This document shows positions 54,680 to 64,000 of a DNA stretch of 64,000 nucleotides, piece by piece. A program made the translations under genes and the position numbers. The notes under the pieces were generated by a model that was not told the DNA's origin, did not search any database, and saw only the letters and a list, made by a program, of their open reading frames with translations. Within the stretch, counting starts at the first letter, position 1; each line of letters begins with the position of its first letter. Source of the DNA: Apiospora phragmitis (lineage: Eukaryota > Ascomycota > Sordariomycetes > Amphisphaeriales > Apiosporaceae). The DNA lies in the NCBI GenBank assembly GCA_038363925.1, contig JAQQWL010000018.1, forward strand, positions 620,001-684,000, written 5' to 3'.

Positions 54680-56030
54680 ACGGGCGAACGAGGCAACCAG
54701 AAGAGACCTGCGGATGTAATATATGAACAAGAGCAATAGAAGATCATGTCTGCCCCTCGCCATAGTGGCACCAGACCACCGCGGGCCATCCGGGACGAGG
54801 ACAGCATGCATGGTCAGAAGTACCAGGGGGGAAGGAGGAAGTGTGGAGATAAAACCACCCCTACAGATATCACTAGTCGAGTGTGATAGAGGCAGACGCG
54901 AAGACAGGCGGCGGCATGGTTCGTTCCTAACCCTGCAAGCCAAAGTTGGCGCAACACGAAAGTACCCAGATATCACAAGGAGAGGGTTTGCCACTGTCGT
55001 CCTGAGGGTGTTCCAAGTTCATGTCCCATGTACAGGGGTCCCGAATGATTATCCGACCGCCATTATGCTCTCCCTTTCCCATTTGAGCTATTCTCCCGAG
55101 CTTGTCTCCACTTGCGAATGATGTTAGTTGTTGATGAGGGTTTGGTCAAGGGGAAGAGTTGCATGAGTGAATGGGTGGGTGAGCCGGTAATATCTCATCA
55201 GACGGATAAGGTCCTACTGATTAGCTATTAGAGACACCATTGGAGAAATCATTGTGTGATCATGACAGCGCCTTGCAATGCTCTATGGCAACCTGATCCA
55301 GTCAACACTGCCAAATTTCCGCTGACACGGGTACAAGTCTTATCCTAAGATGTCATGTTTGAATGCATTGAAACAAGTGTTTATTGGCTGGAACCAAGGG
55401 ATCTTGCCTTAGCGGCCCCTCACGCCCTTTGGGTGGTTATCCTCAGATTTGACCAAGAATCTGAGGATAATCGCCCAAACAGGTATAGCGGTCTTAGTCT
55501 ACCCCACTTCCTCAGGGATTAAGTAAGCTCCGAATGAGTATCCTATAGTTCTGAATCCCAAGAATAAGCTTCCACGTAAGTCGATTTCCGGGGACCGACC
55601 AGATCCCGACGCTTTGAGCGGGTGACAGAGTTGAGAGGTCGACGCACCTAGCAATGGGTAAATTGGAAACGGGGCAACTTCGACGATGAGAGCTGGTAGA
55701 GCAGCTGGCTTGAAGCTGCGAGTGGGGAGTGTTGCTAGTGGAAGTTTAATAGAGAAATTCCGAAAGAACGTAATTGGGCTACTTGAACTAGATTGGTAAA
55801 TGGCGCACCAGCTATCTTATGTTTGCGTGGTAAGGTGTTGAGGATGTTCTCAAAGATTGAAGTTCAAAACTTGTAAATAGATTGAAAGGACCGGTGCCAC
55901 ATATACAAGAGTTTGTCAGATCCTGTGGCTGTGCAGAGAGATATGCTCCACTTGGAATATACTTATTATTGGATAAACGCGTGTTCCAAATTCGACATCA
56001 TTGAGAGTCGACAATACAACGAACAAATGC
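54680..56030. other. Gap with one hairpin, no supported gene
   Basis: Short ORFs only. It contains the inverted repeat at 55428-55479. A tRNA-like D-arm string at 55690 lacks the rest of a tRNA. Confidence 0.4.
55428..55479. repeat. Near-perfect 22-bp inverted repeat (hairpin)
   Basis: Left arm TTTGGGTGGTTATCCTCAGA plus TT (55428-55449), 8-base loop, right arm 55458-55479 which is its complement with two mismatches that still allow G-T pairing in RNA. It is not followed by a T run. Possible uses are the fused ends of a miniature transposon or a transcribed hairpin. Confidence 0.8.
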
Positions 56031-56033
56031 GAA

Positions 56034-57638
56034 ATGTCAACAGTAACGCTTCGTAAGCTTCGCGATCTGCTAGCTCAATCGTGTATTGTTTACGATGCTT
56101 GCAGTGAGAAAAGCGAATTATTGCGCCGGGAGGTGAGCCATTGCATTCTAAGGCTGTCTACAGAAATTAATGAATTTGCAGGATTGGATTGAAATTCTCC
56201 AAACCTTGAGTAGCTGTCTACAGAACGTGCTGACCAACCTTGAAGAGTCCACACAGGCCACTCGGCCTATCCGTGAGCATAACAAGCTTACCGATCGAAT
56301 CACGCTGTGTGACACCCAGCCTGCCATCCAGCCTGGCACCACGCGTATCCCCAAGGAACTAAACGTCCTTGTGACAAAAACATCTTCTATCGAACCCGCT
56401 CACATTTCGGAGCTTATCCCAGTATGGTGTGCAGATCCAGCACAGTTCTTTCGTCCAGTGCCGAATCCGCCAACTTCACATTCCTTCTCGGTGCCCTCCT
56501 TCCTCTTGGGAGATCAAGAAAAGGCGCCTGAACTGCCAGAGCAACAAAAAGAAATCGCTTCAATACAGAAAAGGTTCCAAATGATAGGCGTATGGATGTT
56601 CCACTCCATATGCAACTACGATGATCCGAAAATGGCCTCAATTTTCCCCGACGAATTTGATTACAAGAAGTTTGCTACCTACGGTAAACGTTGCTGCCGC
56701 GTCATAGCCGACCTCAAAACCCTTGGCGTAGTGCTGGGAGTGTCCTACCAAGATTTGCCAATAGCCAAGCAAGTATTTTCTTTCCATTCGGCCCGCACTT
56801 TGTACCTAATCGGCTCGTAGGTGGAAATCCTGGCCGCTACTGGACACACCAGTAGAGGTCGTCGAAGCCTTAGAAAAACGAGGCATTCGTGACGCAGCCG
56901 AGAGCTTCACTGACGTTGCCAAGGTTCTACTGAGATTCCTCTATGTTGAAGTGAAAAAGTACGCATTCGAGCATGTCTTTATTCAACTCGAGCCTGTCAC
57001 TATTCCATGCGACCGGAAGAGGAAGCGCAGGAGGAATGGACGCGAACCTACCATTGGGCTGGACGATTCTTCAACTTGGGATACTTGGCGTACCAAATGG
57101 CTGGAGACTACACCCAAACATGCGGCCGACGGTGGCAGTCTTGCCAAAGACCCTGCAATTCTCAGTACGATGACTGCAACAACACACCTACGAGCAAGCA
57201 ACGATGGCCATGGTGACGATAACTACTCTGATCTAGTCGAGTGGGATCCAGATTACATTCGCTCGGATCATCGCCATCACTTCCCTCGTATTGCTGAATA
57301 CATCGAGAACCTGGTTGCTGAGACAAAGAACCTCGACTTTGCCAAACTGTCTCGAGCGCCGCTGGCTCTCGATGCTATAATCAGAGGAGGTAAAGAACTA
57401 AGTCTCAGGGAACACCCCAAATCAAGCTTCAAAGCCAAGGAGCTGGAATTTCCGCAGCACCTCTCTCAGAAATTTGATGAAGCTATGAAGAAAGAACTAG
57501 TACGTCTCCAGTTCTTCTAGCACTGGGTAGTAGAGCTGACATCAGAAGATTCCCCAAACAAAGAAGTTATATCCAGAGCCGTCATGCTGGACTGGAATGC
57601 TTGTCGAACATCAGTCCGGAGCAATAGCACCACCGATT
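56034..57638 (+). pseudogene. Unknown fungal gene, frameshifted
   Basis: Exon 1 (56034-56132) starts MSTVTLRKLRDLLAQSCIVY and is joined by a 49-bp intron (56133-56181, GTGAGC...GCAG) to DWIEILQTLSSCLQNVLTN. The frame then runs through a Pro-rich linker and IGVWMFHSICNYDDPKMASI, ADLKTLGVVLGVSYQDLPIA, to LYLIGS and TAG at 56818-56820. One base out of frame the protein goes on: RWKSWPLLDTPVEVVEALEK, AAESFTDVAKVLLRFLYVEV, a basic patch (RKRKRRRNGREP) and RIAEYIENLVAETKNLDFAK, to TAG at 57518-57520, after which coding-like sequence (HWVVELTSEDSPNKEVISRA) continues to about 57638. So one frameshift and one TAG (CAG to TAG) break it. I recognise no domain; it is helical, with a possible nuclear-localisation patch. 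Confidence 0.6.
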
Positions 57639-57639
57639 A

Positions 57640-58735
57640 AGGCGCTTTGCATCTGGATTGTTATCATAGGTTGGGGCGGATCGGGTGAGAACCAACGTAT
57701 TCAGTGTGATATGTGGGAGAAGGGGACAGAATTCGCATCTCAACACCGACCCACTTTAATTATTCTCCCTCAAGGCGCTCGGATGAGGAAGACAGAGAAT
57801 AGTCTAATCTTCTATATGGTATCGTTCTTCCCGCTTGAAACGGAAGGGTAAAGTCTGCACAATCAATGGCAAATCAAACACCTAAACAACCTGTAAAATA
57901 CACACAGCTTTGCTTCGGTGGACATGTTTTCATTGAGAAAACGATAGCCTAGATTCTTTGTCGAAACCACTACATACAACTCGATCATGAGTCTGGCAAT
58001 GTTTTTGTAACTTCAACTCATCCTAGAAAGCTGCCTTTTAGATGTGCCTGATGGCCCTCCCTTCGTGCTTTCTCCAGCAGCACATCCTGTATCTTCTTCG
58101 GCTTCCGAGGCGCTTGGTCCAACAAGCAAGCTTTGGGAAACCTCGCAACCGTCCATGATCGTTGGGTTTTCTGTACAAGATAATGGTCAGCATTATCCGG
58201 GCTGTTCCTCGCCTTTCAAAGGGGGGGCCGGGGGGGCAGTTTTACATAGCGGTAGGTGGATTGGGTGTTAAACGGATTGGTAAGGCTTGATCTCAGTTGA
58301 CAGTTCGCATTAGACGAATGATCGCATCTGGGTTGTGAATCTCAGCCTATGATCCCGAACTTATATATTACAAGATCAAGTCATATGTCTCCCAAAATAA
58401 GCGAGCTCACGGCGTCTATCAGTCCAAGTACACATAGCGATACGTCTTGCATCGCATAGACCAGGGACAAAGGAAGCTCGGAGCAGCAATCCTAGCCTAC
58501 AATGTCGTGCTGTGCTATACAACCGACTGATCATTTTAACTTCAAAGATGGGCACCGTCTATATGCCGTGTAAGTATGATGCGATGGCTTGCATGGCCCC
58601 TCAGCAGCCACGATACGAGGGCCGACCGATCAGGTCGCAGCTATCATAGCTACTAACGGTTGGGAGACGTAAAGGGACAGCATCACGGCCAGGGCCATAA
58701 TCGACAACTATTAACATGCCCTTGAGAGCACAGTC
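57640..58735. other. Gap without supported gene
   Basis: Short ORFs only. A G-rich string (two runs of seven G split by CC near 58220) is the sole compositional feature. Confidence 0.4.
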
Positions 58736-58739
58736 CTGA

Positions 58740-59215
58740 CCTGGCCTTCGGCATAGGTCACACCAAGGGCTCCGTCGTGGCCAGGGGTATCCACATGTAC
58801 CTAGAAGGCGGGACAGGTTTGGATTACAATTGGGTGCTCATGCAAGCCGAGAGTTGCCAGCATTTCGAGTGTCTTATTTGTTGCAATAGGGATTCATATC
58901 TTACAATGGCGTTCTCGCCGCGTTGTCTTCACTGGAGACTGGTTCGGGGCTGCCCAGATCAAGAAGGTGATTTACCTGACGGAGGATACCTATGATACAT
59001 TGGGATAAGCAGTGACTTGCGTATGCATACGCATATTCCTGCAGTTGCTTTCAAGGACGGCTGAGCGGGCCATCGACTTGCAATACCCTACACGACCAAG
59101 GTACGTGTGTGCTTCGTTGCATCCAAGCAGTATCGATCTCATGATGCTCTGGATAAAGGGTCACTATCGGTGACGGCTAATTATGGCACGATAGTTTGCA
59201 TATACATGAAGTGAA
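58740..59215 (+). repeat. Direct duplication of a non-coding segment, unit 1
   Basis: Aligns in order with unit 2: ATTGGGTGCTCATGCAAGCC / ATTGGGTGGTTATGCAAGCC, GTGTCTT, AGTGACTTG, ATACGCATAT / ATACTCATAT, CCTACACGACC / ACTACACGACC, GGGTCACT, and a GCACGATAGTTTGCA / ACCATGATAGCATGCA end. No protein motif. Confidence 0.65.
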
Positions 59216-59369
59216 TATACCTTGGCTGGATATCACTGGGATGGCAGTAAGCGAGGTGGGAGCAACGACACGATGAAGGCCAGTTTACTGGCCAGTCTTG
59301 CAGGAGCCGCCAGCACGGTGCCCAAAAACGACCGGGTCGCTTTATAGCCCGGAGCAAGTACCCCTACGA

Positions 59370-59845
59370 TGGATGCCTCGAGAAGAGGCCACACAAAGGG
59401 GCCCGTCATGGTCAGGGGCCTCGACGACTTCCCCAGATGAGGGGATAGGTTAGGGTTCCCATTGGGTGGTTATGCAAGCCAAAGGCTGCCAGAACCCGGG
59501 TGTCTTTTTGCTTTCTCCGCAAGACAACAGCATGGTAAAGGGGGTATTCACATTACAACCTGGCCGGAGACATCTTGACCGGGGAGCTTGCCAGAGTACC
59601 TTGTCCGGTCTGTTCTGGGAACGACCTCCTGCAGGATTGGTCAGATAGGCAAGACTTGAGTGACTTGTGGATACATACTCATATCTTGCGGTTGGCTCCA
59701 AGGTCGGCCATTGGCACACAACACTACACGACCCATGATACTTGTGTCTTAAACCGGTCCAGCACGCAGTGACGATCTGACGGTGTCTTTGGATCAGGGG
59801 TCACTGTCGACGCAGGCTAACGATACCATGATAGCATGCAGACGT
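59370..59845 (+). repeat. Direct duplication of a non-coding segment, unit 2
   Basis: Second copy of 58740-59215, about 150 bp downstream of the first, diverged at roughly a third of positions by eye. The 60- to 90-codon ORFs in it are not shared between the two units, so they are unlikely to be coding. Confidence 0.65.
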
Positions 59846-60302
59846 GTGAAGGGGCACCGCTACAATCAGGGGTCATGCTGGACGGCTTGAGTGCGGCTCG
59901 AAGAATTTGGCTGGGTGGATGGCTTCGCTAAACATGGTCGCCCACTGACGGTTGTTACATGCCGTCACCCAGCCGAAGCTGGCAGAGACAGGCCAGGATA
60001 GGAGATAGGGTCAGTTTCACGGTCAGGTCCAGTCGGCAGGTCTGTGTATCAGCCGGGAACCCAACAAGCAGCTCGACAGCATGTTACGGAGAGAATTGTA
60101 CTGTTTCCTACATTCGGCCTTCGTGAGCTGCTAGCTGGAACCTAATACACCCGGGGATCCTCGGGGAGCGTGATGTACGGATCCGGAATCGTAACCCCAG
60201 CATTCCTCCCGCAATCACAATGGCCGAAAAAGAACCTAATCAAGAATATGGGTTAGAGCGTGTCCGAGAATTTTATCTGCTCTGTTAATTGCTTCTCGCC
60301 TA

Positions 60303-60650
60303 CTGGTCCTTCGCCCCAAAAGAAAAAGGTCCTTCGCCCCAAAAAGGAAAAGGTCCTTCGCCCCAAAAAGAAAAAGGTCCTTCGCCCCAAAAAGGAAAAG
60401 GTCCTTCGCCCCAAAAAGAAAAAGGTCCTTCGCCCCAAAAGAAAAAGGTCCTTCGCCCCAAAAAGGAAAAGGTCCTTCGCCCCAAAAAGAAAAAGGTCCT
60501 TCGCCCCAAAAGAAAAAGGTCCTTCGCCCCAAAAGAAAAAGGTCCTTCGCCCCAAAAGAAAAAGGTCCTTCGCCCCGAAAAGAAAAAGGTCCTTCGCCCC
60601 AAAAAGAAAAAGGTCCTTCGCCCCAAAAAAGAAAAGGTCCTTCGCCTCAA
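60303..60650. repeat. Minisatellite, 23/24-bp unit, about 14.5 copies
   Basis: Unit GTCCTTCGCCCCAAAA plus A/G-rich filler ending AAAAG, alternating 23 and 24 bp by the length and make-up of the A run. It is open in several frames on both strands (up to 188 codons of VLRPKKKK, SPQKKK or FAPKRKRS repeats), but these ORFs follow from the repeat itself and run out of frame with the real gene downstream. It ends about 50 bp before the ATG at 60700, so it probably lies in that gene's promoter or 5' leader. Confidence 0.95.
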
Positions 60651-60699
60651 CGTATCTGTCTTCACGTCGACATTCAGATTTTCCATATTCCTCATTTAG

Positions 60700-61853
60700 A
60701 TGTCTCGCAGTCCATTACCTCCGGCGAAAGTTGTTCTCGAGATCTTTAGCGGACTCCTTCAGAAACCGCACGGTCTTAGCAGCAGTTGGGACAAAATCAA
60801 ACATGCCAACAATTCCGACAGCTTAGAGAAAGTATTTGCTAACGAAGGATTTGCTGCATGGTGCACGTTACATGTTCTTCAGCACAAGTCATCCAAGGGA
60901 AAGCATTTCAGAGGTAAAGCGGACTGGAAAGAACTCTATCCAAGACTGGCAGCATTTTCGCCAGAAGACAAAGTGCAACTTGCACAAAATGTTGCCGCTT
61001 TGATGGACCCCGAAGCCAAGGGATTGGTGGAAACGTGGCAGAGCCGTAGGAAGCGTCGTAAGTGTATGTGTTCATATGGATGATTTTTCTAATGTTATAG
61101 AAAGGCAGGACAGATAACGATGAAAACGGCACCGAAGATGAAGATGACGTTGTTGACGACGGTAGCAACAGCGATGACGCTGACGAAAATGGCGCGAATC
61201 GTGGTTTCGTCAACGACGGCAACGACGATGATCCCCGAGCTACAATTCCTCCGAACCCAGAATCTACCCCGCGGCAGGTTACTCCCAACCAGACTGCACC
61301 AAAACTGGAGATTTTGGCGCTTAGTCCTGACTCTGAATATACGAAAAAAGCAGGTACTCCAATGATGAGTATTACGCGATTTTTTTCCGAGATGCTACGC
61401 CATGCGATCGTATACCGAAATCATCCAACGAACCCGAACATCAAAGTGCCAAGCATCGGTATCTTTGCTCCAAAAGCAGAAAACCTAACGTGGTACATGG
61501 AACTTGACATTTCAGATGAAATGGCATCGCACTACACATCGCAACTGTTTGGCTTCCAGGTTGTTCTTAAGGATGGAGTACGATCCATGTATTTCCCTAC
61601 ACTCTACTCCGAATGTGTCCCGGGCCCGAATACTGTAATTCGCAATGCCAACCGGAAAGCCATGCCAGAACTACTTGGAGTCCTTTACAGGACTGCTTAC
61701 GCGCATCCGTTGTATAAAGAGGAGGAGGCAGAGTCTCGGTCGGTTTCACGCTGTTTATGGGTAACGGTATCGCCAAGGGCCAATATCAAGCTCAGCTTAT
61801 TGCTACGCGAGTACGAAGCTGTGTCTCTCCATAGTAACTTCTTCGAAGAATAG
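60700..61853 (+). CDS. Two-exon protein of unknown function with acidic linker
   Basis: Exon 1 (60700-61057) starts MSRSPLPPAKVVLEIFSGLL and holds EKVFANEGFAAWCTLHVLQH and a basic end (SRRKRR). A 47-bp intron (61058-61104, GTAAGT, TCTAAT branch) must use the AAAG acceptor at 61101-61104; the nearer TATAG breaks the frame. Exon 2 (61105-61853) begins with an Asp/Glu/Asn-rich linker (DDVVDDGSNSDDADENGAN) and continues into a globular part: SITRFFSEMLRHAIVYRNHP, VPSIGIFAPKAENLTWYMEL, MASHYTSQLFGFQVVLKDGV and NRKAMPELLGVLYRTAYAHP. Total 368 residues. N-terminal domain, acidic linker, C-terminal domain is a layout common in fungal mobile-element cargo and in chromatin proteins, but I recognise neither domain. 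Its stop is 26 bp from the stop of the minus-strand gene below. Confidence 0.7.
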
Positions 61854-61879
61854 ATACCAACAGTCTAGAAGATTGTTAT

Positions 61880-62274
61880 TTATTGCTCTTCTTTGTATCG
61901 GCCGCCGGATTTGATCAGTAGATTGGTGCCTTTGGAAACCAACGCTTTTCCCTCCGTCTCTTTGATTCGTCCGACTAGGCTGGGCGGGTCTTTCGTTGCA
62001 TCATATTCGTCAATATGAGCATTAAGCCACCGCAGTGTTTGATCCTTCCCTTCGATAATTGTTTCGCGAGTTCGGGCGTCATTGAAAAACGTTTCCGGCT
62101 TGTCGAGTTCTTCGACGGTGATCGTCTAGGTCGCCTGTCAGAACGTCGTTGTAAGGTGTGCGAAGTCAAAGCACTTACCATCAGAATATAGCTACCTGGA
62201 AAGAGCGCGATCGAAGTTTCGAGAGCACAAATGAATCTTATGTTTCGTTTGGCGATTTGCGTTTCTTAGATGGG
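61880..62274 (-). CDS. Small protein of unknown function, 5' end unresolved
   Basis: Exon 2 (61880-62125) reads TITVEELDKPETFFNDARTR, EGKDQTLRWLNAHIDEYDAT, PPSLVGRIKETEGKALVSKG and ends SGGRYKEEQ. A 53-bp intron (62126-62178, GTAAGT...CCTAG) joins it in frame to an upstream exon ending ALETSIALFPGSYILM, open back to 62275, where a TAA and a possible CTAAG acceptor lie, so a further 5' exon is likely. The known part is about 114 residues, helical and charged, with no domain I recognise. It converges with the 60700-61853 gene; short 3' spacing between two unknown genes suggests they may have moved together. Confidence 0.5.
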
Positions 62275-62279
62275 AGATG

Positions 62280-64000
62280 GGAGATGGTTGATTTTGGTAG
62301 ATGGGTTCGAATCCAGATGGTCGCAAGCGCTTCGATAAAAAATTGCGCAAGGGTAAGTTGGGCATCCATACGAAGTCCAACGATGGAAATCCGCAGAAGA
62401 TTTAGGCTGTGAGTTGCATACAATAAAAAGAGCTATGGAGATTGACTGGACGCTAGCTTTTGACAATTGACTGTGAGTCGGAAGTGGCATGCGTGATTTC
62501 TAGCATTTGCTTCCTAGTGATGGCCCTTTGTTGGAGAGGATAGTTGCCTTCCAAAGCCCCCAGATTAATGGCTCACTGAGCTACAGTGCCCGTTGGCTGT
62601 GCTAGGTTCGGCTTTTGGGGGGAAGTTGCGTGGGTGGAGGAACCTTTCTATGGAGGAACCTTTTTAGAGATGGCCTTTTTCAGCGAGTGTTTACCATGTC
62701 ACGGCACATCTGAAGCGAATCAAGACTCGAAACTGGGTGGGGCTCTCACATTCAGCCAAAGCTTAGCCAAGCGGGACGCACCCACTCCCTGATTGGCCAG
62801 AACTTCAGACAAGGTTTTTTTTAATCTACAGATAGAAATGCAAGCCTGGGTTCTTGACCACCTTGTCCACACTTCCATTACTGTACCACCTATACATACT
62901 TGTGCCTTCGTTCTCTAAATCATGTGCGCCCGCGCGCCTATCTAGCGTGTTGGACGTCTTCTTGTCTTGCACACGTACTTTTCACCAATGCGCACCTAGG
63001 ACTACTGAACAACGCCTAGATTCACCTCTCATATCAAGCTGCGCATCACAATAAGTGCCTACTGAGTATAATGGTCTAACACCACCATGTTGGGTATAAG
63101 CTAGACCCTGTGGTCTGGTAAGTATGATTCAAGTTACGCAAAACGGCTTGGCAATGCTTTAGCATCACGGTTAAACAAGAGACTATTGTTTGCTTCAAGT
63201 GCTTAAGACATTTCATACTACCGTCAAGTCACTTTGACAACTCCGGACTAGCGGGCAGTATAAGCGGGTTATCGCACGCATTAGTATTATGCCCATGCAG
63301 CTTTTCCGATCTGTTGGAGGTGCTTAAGGTCTGCAGGTGTAGGTGTTGCGGCAATTGACGCAAACCGCGGTCGAATAACTCGATATTCAGAGCGGAATGC
63401 GTCCAATATAGTGTATACACCTTTGGACACACCACCATGCAGGTCTGCCAGCAGGATCAGTTCATCCGAGGGTAGCCATATCCGCGGGCAATGCACTAAT
63501 CCGGACGGCTTTATTTTGAAAGCTTACATGCAGTGGGCAACTGGTGTTTACAAAGGGATCGAGAGACTGGAGGCACAGTATGAGTGACGAGAACGCTCCG
63601 GGGAGTCTGCGATATTGCAGCACTGTCAGCAAATTAATGCGGTTACAATGCCACTTGCCGTCTACTAGAGCAATTCAAACTTTCCCTATCTACCCTGCAC
63701 GCTATCGCCTGCCATGCTCCAAACAACGCAAAACAGCCGAGAATGACAAGCGGCCGAGGCACTGAGTAGCGATAACACTATAGGAGGTCGGCGCAATGGC
63801 ATATAGTTTGGAACAGCAAATGGCAGAGCAATGCGGTGGAGCGTAACGACGCGCACGCTTCTAGGCCGCCATCAACCGTCCACCAAGTCATACTTTTACC
63901 AGAATAGAATATATTCAAGTATATTGTGTCAAGCATCTGTTCGAATAAAGTAGATTCCTTCGTCTTTAAGCACAGTCCCATTCGGCGTGCAAGTGCGATT
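62280..64000. other. Right-end stretch without supported gene
   Basis: 62280-62450 may hold the 5' part of the small minus-strand gene. Beyond that only short overlapping ORFs are present; a GGTTCGAATCC string near 62308 is not inside a tRNA fold. The window ends without a recognisable partial gene. Confidence 0.4.

Noticed and set aside
55660..55740. tRNA-like string AGCTGGTAGAGCAGCTGGCTT
   Set aside because: It resembles a D-arm but there is no T-arm GTTC box, no proper anticodon loop (position 33 is not T) and no acceptor stem.
58215..58235. G-quadruplex at two runs of seven G
   Set aside because: Two runs alone give a weak case and nothing around it suggests a role.
60303..60650. Possible CRISPR-like array
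   Set aside because: The units are head-to-tail copies with no unique spacers, and the organism is a fungus.
60236..60826. Long Lys/Arg-rich ORFs (up to 188 codons) on both strands
   Set aside because: They are open because the 23/24-bp minisatellite has no stop in several frames; none joins in frame to the real downstream gene.
62300..62320. GGGTTCGAATCCAG, like a tRNA T-arm
   Set aside because: The 60 bases upstream do not form a cloverleaf.

Overview
This window looks like nuclear DNA of a filamentous ascomycete (Pezizomycotina, most like Eurotiales). The evidence is short introns of about 46-77 bp with GTAAGT-type donors and CTAAC/CTGAC branch sites, Zn(II)2Cys6 and C2H2 regulators, and fungus-specific families: an AreA-like DUF1752/DUF3295 protein, an INO80 Ies1-type protein, an Est1-type domain protein and an NRPS-like thioester reductase. 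No bacterial operons, tRNA, rRNA or CRISPR arrays were seen.

The window is a few sound genes set in a large graveyard of decayed ones. From 0 to 31 kb most recognisable coding sequence is broken: an uncharacterised family (0.04-1.3 kb, minus), a LEA/DUF3659-like gene (2.0-3.1 kb), an F-box/ankyrin gene (6.2-7.5 kb, minus), an aminotransferase fragment running into a carrier-protein plus thioester-reductase relic (7.7-8.9 kb), a helical-repeat gene cut by a solo LTR (12.6-13.5 kb), an Est1-domain gene with two homopolymer frameshifts (17.2-19.2 kb), a C2H2 gene holding a solo LTR (20.6-22.2 kb) and a C2H2 gene with two TAA codons (25.8-26.8 kb). The clear intact gene here is a class-III aminotransferase (10.6-12.0 kb, minus).

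From 27 to 38 kb lies repeat-rich DNA: three copies of an old dispersed repeat, a nested repeat block, a tandem duplication and a truncated Zn(II)2Cys6 factor. A small two-exon membrane protein and a 54-residue cysteine-rich protein with a good TATA box sit among them.

From 39.8 to 50.7 kb is the most gene-like stretch. It has a complete four-exon M16 metallopeptidase (Ste23/insulysin type), a complete six-exon Zn(II)2Cys6 factor and a complete two-exon DUF1752/DUF3295 protein, all on minus. Between the first two, on plus, is a decayed Ies1-like gene with a dead splice donor, four stop codons, a frameshift and a copia-like solo LTR flanked by a perfect 5-bp duplication.

From 53 to 62 kb are genes I cannot name: a small two-exon gene next to a polytopic membrane protein (minus), a frameshifted gene at 56.0-57.6 kb, a duplicated non-coding segment, and a 23/24-bp minisatellite just upstream of a two-exon gene that converges with a small minus-strand gene.

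Two processes explain much of the landscape: LTR insertion followed by LTR-LTR loss, and point decay in which several stop codons and one splice donor are one CpA-to-TpA (or TpG-to-TpA) change from sense, as expected from repeat-induced point mutation (RIP) or similar C-to-T decay. No complete new defence, mobile or biosynthetic system could be shown. The best candidates for something undescribed are the aminotransferase/carrier/reductase relic and the convergent unknown gene pair at 60.7-62.3 kb.
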